From contig NZ_LUFH02000007.1 of NCBI RefSeq assembly GCF_001586785.1, positions 1 to 64,000 on the forward strand: a stretch of 64,000 nucleotides of DNA, read 5' to 3'. Positions 8,559-16,856 of this stretch are shown here, piece by piece. The stretch is from Sphaerospermopsis aphanizomenoides BCCUSP55 (GTDB taxonomy: Bacteria > Cyanobacteriota > Cyanobacteriia > Cyanobacteriales > Nostocaceae). Under the pieces are notes generated by a model that saw nothing but the letters and a program-made list of their open reading frames with translations, did no database searches and was not told the DNA's origin. Numbering within the stretch: the stretch's first letter is position 1; each line of letters opens with the position of its first letter. The translations under genes and the position numbers were made by a program.

Positions 8559-9374
8559 ATGGTGCAACCGCGCAAGCAATTTGCTCAACATTGGCTAAAA
8601 AGTGAAAAGGCACTTAACTCTATTGTCACAGCAGCCGAGTGTCAAGAAAATGACAGGATTCTGGAAATTGGACCCGGTACAGGGATTCTGACTAAGCGTT
8701 TATTGCCTTTAGTTCACTCTCTACTGGCTGTAGAAATTGACCGTGATTTGTGTAAATTACTGGTAAAACAACTAGGAGAAAGAGAAAATTTTTTACTGCT
8801 GCAAGGGGATTTTTTGACCCTTGATGTCCCATCTCAACTGACAGCTTTTCCTAAGTTCCAAAAACAAAATAAAGTTGTAGCCAATATTCCTTATAATATC
8901 ACTGGCCCAATCATTGAAAAACTATTGGGTACTATAGCTAATCCTAACCCAGAACCTTATGATTCTATTGTGCTACTGATACAAAAAGAAGTAGCAGAAA
9001 GATTGTATGCTAACCCAGGGTCAAGAACTTTTGGGGCGCTGTCGGTGCGGGTGCAGTATTTGGCAGATTGTGAGTTGATTTGTACAGTTCCTGCTGGTGC
9101 ATTTTACCCACCACCAAAAGTTGATTCCGCTGTAGTGAGATTGCTACCCCGACAGATAGAAATTGTAGCCAATGACCCCAAAAAGTTAGAAAATCTGGTT
9201 AAATTGGGATTTGGAGCGAAACGGAAAATGTTAAGAAATAATTTGCAATCGGTAATTGAACGCGATCGCTTGACTCAATTACTGGAACAATTAGAAATCA
9301 ATCCCCAAGTTCGCGCCGAAGACCTCAGCGTTACACAGTGGGTCAATTTAAGTAACTGTTTAACTCCTCAGTAA
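8559..9374 (+). CDS. rsmA: 16S rRNA (A1518/A1519) dimethyltransferase RsmA
   Basis: 271 aa, usual length. It dimethylates two adjacent adenosines in the 3' hairpin of 16S rRNA with S-adenosylmethionine. Motifs: RKQFAQHWL at the N-terminus (usual family start), the SAM loop EIGPGTGILTKRLL, the acidic VEIDRDL, catalytic NIPYNITGPI, and FYPPPKVDSAVVRL. It is followed after 33 bases by ispE, so the two are probably co-transcribed. All key motifs are intact. Confidence 0.96.
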   Translation: MVQPRKQFAQHWLKSEKALNSIVTAAECQENDRILEIGPGTGILTKRLLPLVHSLLAVEIDRDLCKLLVKQLGERENFLLLQGDFLTLDVPSQLTAFPKFQKQNKVVANIPYNITGPIIEKLLGTIANPNPEPYDSIVLLIQKEVAERLYANPGSRTFGALSVRVQYLADCELICTVPAGAFYPPPKVDSAVVRLLPRQIEIVANDPKKLENLVKLGFGAKRKMLRNNLQSVIERDRLTQLLEQLEINPQVRAEDLSVTQWVNLSNCLTPQ

Positions 9375-9407
9375 CTACAACTCAGCACTCGGTACTCAGC
9401 ACTCAAA

Positions 9408-10370
9408 ATGCGTTCTTATAGCTTAATTGCACCTGCAAAAATTAACTTATATTTAGAAATCATTGGCTCACGCCCTGATGGATATCATGAGTTAGCAATG
9501 ATCATGCAAAGCATTGATCTTGCAGACCAAATTGATTTACACCCTGCCAGCACTGAAGCAATTCGTGTTTACTGTAATCATCCTCAAGTACCTACAGACA
9601 AAAGTAATTTAGCTTACCGGGCTGCTGAATTAATGGCGAACCAATTTCCCGGCGCTTTTAGTAATTTTGGTGGTATTGATATTACTGTCAAAAAGCGTAT
9701 TCCTGTAGCTGCCGGTTTAGCTGGAGGTTCAACAAATGCAGCAGCAGTATTAGTAGGGATAGATTTACTCTGGAACTTGGGATTAACTAAATCGGAATTA
9801 GAAGAATTGGGTGCAAGTCTCGGTTCAGATGTGCCATTTTGTATTGCTGGCGGAACAGTAATTGCTACTGGTAGAGGTGAACAACTTGCTCCTTTGCCAA
9901 GTTTAAATCATATTCATCTAGTATTAGCTAAATATCGCAGTCTAGAAGTTTCTACACCTTGGGCATATCAAACCTATAGACAAGAATTTGCTAATACTTA
10001 TGTTAAAAATACTGAAGATTTAGCTGCCCGTGCTAATGCTGTGCATTCAGGAGAAATCGTCAAAGCTATTTTAGATAAAGATGCAGCGAAAATATCCCAA
10101 AAACTGCACAATGATTTAGAAAAAGTAGTTTTGCCAGCTTATCCCAAAGTATTACAACTGCGAGAATTATTTGCTAGTCAAGAAGGGGTTATAGGCACGA
10201 TGATGTCAGGTTCTGGTCCTTCGGTATTTGCCATTGTTGAATCAAAAGCACAAGCGGAAGTAGTCAAGCAGCAAATCAGAACCGCAATTCCTGACGAAGA
10301 TTTAGAATTGTTTGTTACTCAGACCATCGCCAATGGCATACAAATATTACAGGAAACAGGTGACAGGTGA
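9408..10370 (+). CDS. ispE: 4-diphosphocytidyl-2-C-methyl-D-erythritol kinase IspE
   Basis: 320 aa GHMP-family kinase of the MEP isoprenoid pathway; it phosphorylates CDP-methylerythritol. Motifs: PAKINLYLEI near the N-terminus, the ATP loop PVAAGLAGGSTNAAA, and C-terminal GTMMSGSGPSVFA. This pathway feeds carotenoids, chlorophyll side chains and quinones. The last five codons and the stop (ETGDR-stop) are made of heptamer repeat (acaggtg)n, so the present stop codon comes from repeat DNA. The following gene begins shortly after. Confidence 0.96.
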   Translation: MRSYSLIAPAKINLYLEIIGSRPDGYHELAMIMQSIDLADQIDLHPASTEAIRVYCNHPQVPTDKSNLAYRAAELMANQFPGAFSNFGGIDITVKKRIPVAAGLAGGSTNAAAVLVGIDLLWNLGLTKSELEELGASLGSDVPFCIAGGTVIATGRGEQLAPLPSLNHIHLVLAKYRSLEVSTPWAYQTYRQEFANTYVKNTEDLAARANAVHSGEIVKAILDKDAAKISQKLHNDLEKVVLPAYPKVLQLRELFASQEGVIGTMMSGSGPSVFAIVESKAQAEVVKQQIRTAIPDEDLELFVTQTIANGIQILQETGDR

Positions 10371-10387
10371 CAGGTGACAGGTGACAG
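10356..10387. repeat. Heptamer array (acaggtg)n
   Basis: Four full units plus a partial one. It supplies the final codons and stop of ispE and the spacer to the next gene. The same unit recurs at 37246-37276 and, in reverse complement, at 57607-57648. Confidence 0.85.
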
Positions 10388-10421
10388 TAAAAAGAAGAAA
10401 CTCTATTCCCCACACCCTATT

Positions 10422-10745
10422 ATGAATGAACCAAATATTACACCATCACAAGATACCCCTGACGAAAAACAGACAACACCATTACGTTGTATAATAGGGG
10501 CGACAATTTCGTCAGCATTGGCCTTTGCAGCTTATTCATTAATGATGGCGATCGCCACCAGTTTTGCCAACAAACCAATTCATTCCAATAACCCTATAGT
10601 GCTGAATATATCCTCTGCTGTCCGCACCCTGGTTGTCGGTATTATGGCTTTAGGAACGGGGGTATTTGGTATAGTAGCCTTGGGTTTATTAACTTTAGGA
10701 ATGCAATTATTATTGCAGCAGTTAAAACAACCCAAGAATAGTTAA
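10422..10745 (+). CDS. DUF3082-type small membrane protein
   Basis: 107 aa from the ATG at 10422. An upstream in-frame start at 10374 would place codons in the heptamer array and is rejected. A polar N-terminus is followed by two hydrophobic segments (IIGATISSALAFAAYSLMMAIA and LVVGIMALGTGVFGIVALGLL). This matches the cyanobacterial DUF3082 pattern, a family I recall as often sitting next to ispE. It overlaps the convergent response regulator gene by four bases at the stop codons. Function unknown. Confidence 0.75.
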   Translation: MNEPNITPSQDTPDEKQTTPLRCIIGATISSALAFAAYSLMMAIATSFANKPIHSNNPIVLNISSAVRTLVVGIMALGTGVFGIVALGLLTLGMQLLLQQLKQPKNS

Positions 10746-11602
10746 CTTACTAATTGAGAATGATTTTTGAGGAATTGCAGCTTGGTAGGTTGTGAAACTT
10801 GACGTGATTGATTTTCTTTTCGCCAAATTGTGGGAGACAAATGGTGATATTGACGAAACTGGCGAGAAAAATGACAGGCATTTTGATAGCCTATTTTGGT
10901 AGCAATTTCTTCAATTGTCAGATTAGTGTTTTTTAGTAAGGAACAAGCAGCCGCCATGCGGCGTTTGACAATCCAAACATTGACACTTTCTCCTGTTTGT
11001 TTGGCTACTTGATTAGTTAAATAAGGAGAAGAATAACCAACAGCTTCCGCTACATCAGACAAAGTAATCCCTTGATGGTAATGACGTTCAATATAGTCAA
11101 AAACTTGTTGAAGGTGGGGAAGATTAGGAAAAATTGATTCAGAATTTTCTGATTTAGGGGTTATTTCTGGTGATGATTGAGAATTATGAGAATTATTGGC
11201 ATACCATCTTTGAAAAATAGCTTGTTTTTCTAGTCGGATATTAATTGCTTTTAGCAACTCATCGACTGTACAAGGTTTACTTAAATAATCGTCTGCTCCC
11301 AACTCCATAGCTTTTCTCAGAGATGTTTTAGTATTACTAGCTGTGAGAAAAATTAAAGGAATAATAGCAGTTAGATGATCTTGACGCAGCTTAGTTAAAA
11401 CACTGTAACCGTCCATATCTGGCATGATCAGATCACAAATTACCAAATCAGGTAAATGCGCTTGTGCTTGCTGGATACCAGCTAAACCGTTTTCTGCCCC
11501 TATCGTGACAAAACCTTCAGCCTCAAGACCGTCTAAGAAGATATGGCGGGTAGCAGCATCATCTTCTATTACCAGAATTTTTTTTGACGATTCGTGCATC
11601 AT
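10742..11602 (-). CDS. Response regulator with AraC-type DNA-binding domain
   Basis: 286 aa. Residues ~8-125 form a receiver domain with acidic pocket IEDD, phospho-acceptor Asp57 (VICDLIMPD) and the conserved FLTA...K region (YLSKP). After a Ser/Asn-rich linker, residues ~165-265 form an AraC/XylS double helix-turn-helix (ITLSDVAEAVGYSSPYL; TIEEIATKIGYQNACHFSRQFRQ). It is followed in the same direction by the upstream kinase gene at 11752-13335 (149-base gap). The two are therefore probably a two-component pair. Signal and targets are unknown. Confidence 0.92.
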   Translation of the reverse strand: MMHESSKKILVIEDDAATRHIFLDGLEAEGFVTIGAENGLAGIQQAQAHLPDLVICDLIMPDMDGYSVLTKLRQDHLTAIIPLIFLTASNTKTSLRKAMELGADDYLSKPCTVDELLKAINIRLEKQAIFQRWYANNSHNSQSSPEITPKSENSESIFPNLPHLQQVFDYIERHYHQGITLSDVAEAVGYSSPYLTNQVAKQTGESVNVWIVKRRMAAACSLLKNTNLTIEEIATKIGYQNACHFSRQFRQYHHLSPTIWRKENQSRQVSQPTKLQFLKNHSQLVS

Positions 11603-11751
11603 TTTGTACCCAATAAAAGTTGTAACCGGGAATGATTAACAAAATGTGTGTTCAGGAGAACTGTATTCTAAATAAGTGACAGGAGAAATAGGACTTAAGC
11701 CAAGCTCTGCTATCAGTAGTTAATGAAAAAGAATGAATTTTTCTACTCCTA

Positions 11752-13335
11752 CTACTGAGGATAGGGAATTGATGGTAGTACCACAGTAAATGTAGTCCCT
11801 ACACCCGCTTTACTTGTTACTGTCATTTGACCTCCATGTAAATTAACAAGGGTTTTAACAATGGATAAACCTAGTCCAGTACCGGGAATATTATCAATAT
11901 TACTACCTCGATAAAAAGGTTCAAAAAGTCTGTGCTGATCTATTTCAGGAATGGCAATACCCTGGTCTTTAACCTGAAATATGACTTGCTTATGATCACA
12001 ATTAACTTGCAGATTTACAACACTTCCAAGAGGAGAATATTTAATAGCGTTTTCGATTAAATTATTTAAAATTGGCTCTACCAGTTTTTTATCCAACCAA
12101 ACGTTGAAACAGGTTTCTTGATAATTAAAATCAATATGATGATCACCCTTAATTATAATAATTTTTGATATTATTTCCTGACAAAATTCAACTAAATTAA
12201 TTTGTTCAGTTTGACAACTAAATTGTACTGATTCTGCTTTAGCTAAGAGTAAAATATCATCTAATATCTGATTTATTTGTTCAACCCCTGTTTGAATATG
12301 CTTAACAAAAGGTAGTATTTTTTCGCTTTTCCATGTATCTACGTTGCGTTTTATCAAGCTGTTAGAAAAGGAAATAACATTGAGTGGAGTACGAAATTGA
12401 TGACAGACTATAGCCACAAGATGCGCTCTCAGTTCACTGAGTTGTTTTGTTTGTTCTAAAGTCTGATGCAATTCTAATTCTGCATATTTGTAATTTGTAA
12501 TATCCATAAGAGTGAAAATTTCAACTTTTTTATCATCAAAATCTATCACGTCATTACACCGAGTTACCATACCAAATAACCATCTCTCAGTACCATCTTT
12601 GGTGATAATTTTTATCTCGTTATATTCAGAATTATTTGTTGCACCAGGTTGGGATGTTTTACTTTTGATGAGTTGATTAAAATCTAATTCTGTCAACAAT
12701 TCCTTTTCTGTGTAGCCTGTGAGTAACTCCGCAGTTGAATTTACATAACAAATTTGCTGATCTTTAATTATAAAAATACCGACGTTAATAGATTCTAATA
12801 AAATCCGAAATCTACATTCTCTCAATTTTTGGGATTCATCAATGTAGTGAATATTGCCAATCTTAGTTTGTAGATATTGTTGGCTATTTCTGTGTTCATA
12901 AATCAATTTTTTTACACTCAATCCTACTAATTCATCATCTTTTTTTCGGATGACAGCACAGCCAAATTCATTGTCTTGGTATTTTATCCAGATCATATCT
13001 ATTTCTCCTAAAAATATTCGTCCTCCTTTTGTACGGTATCGAGATTTAAAGGAGATGCTATCCATATTTTTTAGACGTTGCCATTGCTCTAACCAGTTGT
13101 GTAATGAAAAATCAGTATCTAAATCACCTAGCTGCATAGATAGCAATTCTTGACGAGAATATTCCGTTAGATAGCAGGTGGCATTGTTAACATAGAGAAA
13201 TTCTCCATTTTTTCCGATACAAAATGCAGCATCCATAAATTGATTGATCAGAAAATCAGCAAGTTTCCAATTTGCTTCCGGCTGTAAAAATAATTGAGAA
13301 TTTGATTTTTGTAAGGTGGAATCACCATAATTCAT
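11752..13335 (-). CDS. PAS-domain sensor histidine kinase
   Basis: 527 aa, no transmembrane segment. The N-terminal half has two or three PAS-like modules (FLYVNNATCYLTEYSRQEL; QICYVNSTAELLTGYTEKEL; both followed by PAC-like stretches). A HisKA domain follows with phospho-acceptor His312 (CHQFRTPLN), then HATPase_c with N (NLIENAIKYSP), G1 (VKDQGIAI), F (LFEPFYRG) and G2 (GTGLGLSIV) boxes. The H-box has Gln after His where Glu is commonest, a known variant. Cytosolic; the signal could be redox or a small ligand via PAS. Probable partner is the AraC-type regulator downstream. Confidence 0.92.
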   Translation of the reverse strand: MNYGDSTLQKSNSQLFLQPEANWKLADFLINQFMDAAFCIGKNGEFLYVNNATCYLTEYSRQELLSMQLGDLDTDFSLHNWLEQWQRLKNMDSISFKSRYRTKGGRIFLGEIDMIWIKYQDNEFGCAVIRKKDDELVGLSVKKLIYEHRNSQQYLQTKIGNIHYIDESQKLRECRFRILLESINVGIFIIKDQQICYVNSTAELLTGYTEKELLTELDFNQLIKSKTSQPGATNNSEYNEIKIITKDGTERWLFGMVTRCNDVIDFDDKKVEIFTLMDITNYKYAELELHQTLEQTKQLSELRAHLVAIVCHQFRTPLNVISFSNSLIKRNVDTWKSEKILPFVKHIQTGVEQINQILDDILLLAKAESVQFSCQTEQINLVEFCQEIISKIIIIKGDHHIDFNYQETCFNVWLDKKLVEPILNNLIENAIKYSPLGSVVNLQVNCDHKQVIFQVKDQGIAIPEIDQHRLFEPFYRGSNIDNIPGTGLGLSIVKTLVNLHGGQMTVTSKAGVGTTFTVVLPSIPYPQ

Positions 13336-14419
13336 ATTTGTATTTACTCCTGATAATTATTTTTTTTATTATTGCCAGTAATTAAGTGTATAAATAACTG
13401 GTGAATTACAATCCATGATTAATTACACTAAAAGATTGAATGATTTTGATTTTAGCAATAAGAAAATCAAATCTTCAAGTTTGTTGCATAGAGAGCAGCC
13501 CAAATGTGTAAGTTGATTTTTTGGAAAATTGATCAATATCCCCCTTGAACTCTCTTAAAAAGGGGGGATAACTTACTCAAAGTCCTCTTTTTTTAGGAGG
13601 ATATACGAGTGTTAGATACTACAGGAATAAGTTTATGGCTACGCTACGCAAGCTATCAGATATCCTCTAAGAGAGTTTTTAGTATTGCTGCGGTTATTTT
13701 GGCGAAATTGTGATTCTCCCATTGCATATCATAATGAAATTATTTCCTGGGTTAAGTGATTTTTGTAGTTAAAAAACCAGCATAAAAATTTTTATCACTG
13801 AAAAATCATAGGGAACATTTAGGGATTTATTCAAAAAACGCAGTCAAAAAGAAAGGGGAAAGGAGAAAAACCTTTATCCAAATTTACTGACAACTTCCTA
13901 ACTGAAAACCTAATCTGGTATTGAGGACTGATTTATTAGTTAACAACTGAGAAATTCAGATATAGCAATCCTGAATGATACGGGAGAGTTAAACAAGGCT
14001 CAAATGCTTATCAAGCAAGGATTTTTATCCACGTATTTTCTCATGATTGGGGTAGGATTGATATAGCAAATACCTAAATCAAGAATTTTGTTAAACATGA
14101 AATAGCTATTTTGTCAAATTTTATTTCTTTAGTTTTTACCCTAAAGTCTGTTTGTAAATAGAAAAACTTACTTGTTTTTTTTTGAATTATTTTAATTTGC
14201 TATTTCAGTCATTTAACTATATAAAAATATGCCAAGTCATCCTTCTCAAGAAAGATTTATTTGCTTAACCAATATGTGGTTAATGATTAAATATATACCC
14301 ACAGATAGATATTTTGTAAAGAATAGATGTATTGAGAAATACAAATCAATTAAACTCAAATCATGGGCAGGCATTGTAACCTTTAAGAACCTTGTTCAAT
14401 GCCTAAATTTCTGTATTTT
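13336..14419. repeat. Long intergenic region with second copy of a MITE-like repeat
   Basis: The segment 13491-13703 shares end blocks (13491-13526 and 13669-13703) with the element at 1003-1172 but has different interior DNA, including cccttgaactctcttaaaaa / ggggggata text and the palindromic motif ggctacgctacgcaagctat. The rest is AT-rich. A 72-aa frame (14229-14447) has no recognisable character and overlaps the next candidate, so it is not called. Confidence 0.55.
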
Positions 14420-14587
14420 ATGGATGAAAAAATTTTGGCAGGACTAGAGAAATATTCAATTATAAATCCTGCTGACAGGCTACGCCTAGGCGTAAGCTAT
14501 GGGTTAGCATTGCGTGAACCACAAGATGTTAAATTTATTGAAGAAGTTGAGGATCTCAAAGATAATCAAGAAAATATCAACACCTAA
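14420..14587 (+). CDS. Possible small acidic protein (55 aa)
   Basis: A short frame starting MDEKILAGLEKYS and ending in an acidic helix (FIEEVEDLKDNQEN). Codons in the middle come from a gctacgcctaggcgtaagc palindrome, one of the dispersed repeats of this genome. That means a repeat has either been absorbed in frame or the whole frame is chance. Another in-frame ATG lies at 14399. No family recognised. Confidence 0.3.
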   Translation: MDEKILAGLEKYSIINPADRLRLGVSYGLALREPQDVKFIEEVEDLKDNQENINT

Positions 14588-14655
14588 AAAATAGACAAGT
14601 CAATCAAAAAATAGTTCATGTATCCAAGGTTGAACTTTGAGTAGGCTTAACAAAG

Positions 14656-14824
14656 GTAAGCATTCAGCCGTCAGCTATCAGCAAGTTTCAAGCATGAATT
14701 TATGAGCATTCTGATCAAAGGATTACTAATTAAGTTTGGTGTAAGTTTCCCCAAAACAAATCCTTAAACTCAGTCTCAAAACTAGTTTTAGCTGACTGCT
14801 GACCACTGATAACTGAATGCTTAC
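14656..14824. repeat. MITE-like inverted-repeat element upstream of the hetP-like gene
   Basis: A perfect 12-bp inverted repeat (gtaagcattcag at 14656-14667; ctgaatgcttac at 14813-14824) bounds about 169 bases. Just inside the ends lie related gtcagctatcag / ctgataact sequences. A similar end (gctgaatgcttac) recurs at about 59102-59115. The right end is only 35 bases from the HetP-like start codon, so the element may carry or disturb its promoter. Confidence 0.65.
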
Positions 14825-14858
14825 GTTTTTTATTCACACATAGATAGGAGTGCATACT

Positions 14859-15137
14859 ATGAGCCAAAATATAGTTGATTACAATAGACAAATCAATAAA
14901 AAAATTAACACTGAACAAATTGAACAAATAGTTAAAGCAATTATAGCTGGTAAGTATTCCTGGGCTTGTGTTTTACTTTTACGTTTTTCTGGACATAATC
15001 CTATTGATTATATACCTTACCGCACTTATATCAGGTTGCTGAAAACTAATTGTCTATTGGGTGGTTCTCAGCAAGAGCAAACCTCTAAAAAAGAAGTAGA
15101 AATGTTTGATATGAAATCGCGTTGGATACGTTTATGA
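14859..15137 (+). CDS. Small HetP-family protein
   Basis: 92 aa. The core 'GKYSWACVLLLRFSGHNP' and 'YIPYRTYIRLLKTN' matches the signature of HetP, a regulator of commitment to heterocyst differentiation in Anabaena. HetP itself is longer; short paralogues such as Asl1930 influence the timing of commitment. This protein ends soon after the core, so it fits the short group. The ATG at 14859 has AGGAG eight bases upstream; an in-frame GTG nine bases earlier is less likely. It may be co-transcribed with the TrpC-like gene 90 bases downstream. Role inferred from family only. Confidence 0.85.
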   Translation: MSQNIVDYNRQINKKINTEQIEQIVKAIIAGKYSWACVLLLRFSGHNPIDYIPYRTYIRLLKTNCLLGGSQQEQTSKKEVEMFDMKSRWIRL

Positions 15138-15227
15138 GAGGAAGTGTTAAAAGTAGTTGTTGATTTATAGCAGGTGACTCCTGACACCTAAATTCTTCTT
15201 CACATTAGTTGTTAATCCATTTTGAGT

Positions 15228-16103
15228 ATGATTTACCCTGTTTCTATTTATAATAGTCGGTTGCAACCCATACTGCGAGAGATTGTATGGCAGAAAAAGC
15301 TGGAAGTTGCACAAATGCATCAAGAAATGTCCTTTGCATCTTTACAGCGTCAGTTAACGGCTGCTCCTACTGTACGAGATTTTTTTACTGCTTTACAGCA
15401 GAGTCTTCACAAACCTAGCTTGATTACAGAGGTAAAGAGAACACTACCTCATCAAGATATAATCAGTTTAGATTTTGATCCATTGGCGATCGCTAAATCT
15501 TATGAACGTGGTGGAGCAACTTGTATATCTGTTGTTACTGACCAAAAGTTTTTTCAGGGTGGTTTTGACCATCTGCGTACTATTCGGCATCGGATAGCAT
15601 TACCTCTGTTGTGCAAAGATTTCATTCTTGATCCTTGCCAAATTTATTTAGCCAGAGCAGCAGGTGCGGATGCAGTTTTGCTAATTGCAGCTATTCTCAC
15701 CGATGAAGAGATACATAACTTTCTGCGAGTAATTCATTACTTGGGAATGAATGCTGTATTGGAAGTCCATAACTTAGGGGAATTAGATCGCGTACTCAAG
15801 TTAGAAGATGTACGCATAATAGAAATTAATAACCGCAGTTTAGAAGATTTTAGTGTTAATCTTAGCACTACTCAGCAGTTAATGGCAGCTAGGCGATCGC
15901 ATATCCAAAACTTAGGTATTCTTGTGGTGAGTGAGTCAGGAATTGAAACATCTGATCATTTATCTCTGATGGCTGACGCTGGTGTTGATGCTGTTTTGAT
16001 GGGAGATTCTTTACTGCAACAAGAAAATTTAGAAGAAGCTGTGCGGAGTCTGATTAAGACTAAAACTCACGTCTATAAAGACCTGGCGAAAAAGGGATTT
16101 TAA
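15228..16103 (+). CDS. Divergent indole-3-glycerol-phosphate synthase (TrpC) paralogue
   Basis: 291 aa TIM-barrel protein. The family enzyme converts carboxyphenylamino-deoxyribulose phosphate to indole-3-glycerol phosphate. Six catalytic positions are recognisable: Glu68 and Lys70 (TEVKR), the Lys of LCKDFIL, the Glu of LEVHN, the Asn of INNR and the Ser of VSESGI. However, the near-invariant SPSKG loop after the first Lys is replaced by LPHQD (residues 73-77). Either substrate handling has changed or this is a specialised paralogue rather than the housekeeping TrpC. ATG at 15228 chosen over an upstream non-ATG start. It lies downstream of the hetP-like gene. Confidence 0.85.
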   Translation: MIYPVSIYNSRLQPILREIVWQKKLEVAQMHQEMSFASLQRQLTAAPTVRDFFTALQQSLHKPSLITEVKRTLPHQDIISLDFDPLAIAKSYERGGATCISVVTDQKFFQGGFDHLRTIRHRIALPLLCKDFILDPCQIYLARAAGADAVLLIAAILTDEEIHNFLRVIHYLGMNAVLEVHNLGELDRVLKLEDVRIIEINNRSLEDFSVNLSTTQQLMAARRSHIQNLGILVVSESGIETSDHLSLMADAGVDAVLMGDSLLQQENLEEAVRSLIKTKTHVYKDLAKKGF

Positions 16104-16200
16104 CAGTGAATAGTTATCAGTTATCAGTTATCAGTTAACTCTAATTTACTTGATGGTTGATAGCTGATAACTTAACATACTCAATGGTTTTTGTTGATGG

Positions 16201-16743
16201 TTAGGGATTGCGAATATATCCTTCCGATTGTAACTTTTCTATAGCTCTTTGGGCAGCGGCTCTGCCATATCTCATCCCAATTTCTGTGGAATCTTGACTA
16301 ATTTGAGGAAGTAGAGTCAAGGTTTTCTGCCCTAATGGTGATTGATAAAAGGCTATCATGCCTTTAATATCTTCATTGGTAAAATATTTACTATACACAG
16401 GAATATACTCTTTGATCATGTCATCTGGGTTGAGTTCAGCCGCAAAAGTATCCCAAAATTTAGCTGGTACTTGAGGATATTCAGCTTTCATGGAATTTAA
16501 CATTTGCTTGAGTATTTGTTGCGTCAGGTTTCTTGTACCTGTAATTTCCAACAATTTTTTGATGTTGTTAGTTTTTTCAGTGTCTTGAGCATCAGCAACA
16601 ATTTCATTTCCAGATGTGGGACTTTGAGTCGAAGTTTGAGCAAATGCTGGTAAATTTATATTTGTGAGAAGTGAAACTACTACCGCTTGAATTAAACATT
16701 GTATCTTCATAAGTTTTGTTTTCTCATAATTTGAGGTTTTCAT
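16201..16743 (-). CDS. DUF2059 exported protein
   Basis: 180 aa with a signal peptide (IQAVVVSLLTNINLPAFA) predicted to be cleaved after AFA. The C-terminal ~110 residues carry the DUF2059 pattern, including YIPVYSKYFTNEDIKGMIAFYQSPLGQK, an amphipathic helical segment seen in periplasmic proteins of unknown role. A second ATG at codon 12, immediately before the hydrophobic stretch, is an equally good start. It lies on the strand opposite trpC, and its 3' end faces the convergent trpC-like gene. Confidence 0.8.
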   Translation of the reverse strand: MKTSNYEKTKLMKIQCLIQAVVVSLLTNINLPAFAQTSTQSPTSGNEIVADAQDTEKTNNIKKLLEITGTRNLTQQILKQMLNSMKAEYPQVPAKFWDTFAAELNPDDMIKEYIPVYSKYFTNEDIKGMIAFYQSPLGQKTLTLLPQISQDSTEIGMRYGRAAAQRAIEKLQSEGYIRNP

Positions 16744-16856
16744 AGCTAGACTAATGATAACTTATACTAATTTAAAAAATGATAGCGATATATGGAAAAC
16801 TGCAAAGCTGATTCACTCAGCCTTTAACAATCCAAAATCCACAATCCAAAATTGTA

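Noticed and set aside
14229-14447. 72-aa plus-strand open frame before the hetP-like gene
   Set aside because: Composition is not protein-like, and it overlaps another candidate with no supporting start signal.
16107-16180. agttatcag/ctgataact pairing after the trpC-like gene as an intrinsic terminator
   Set aside because: The arms belong to a dispersed agttatc repeat and no U-run follows the stem.
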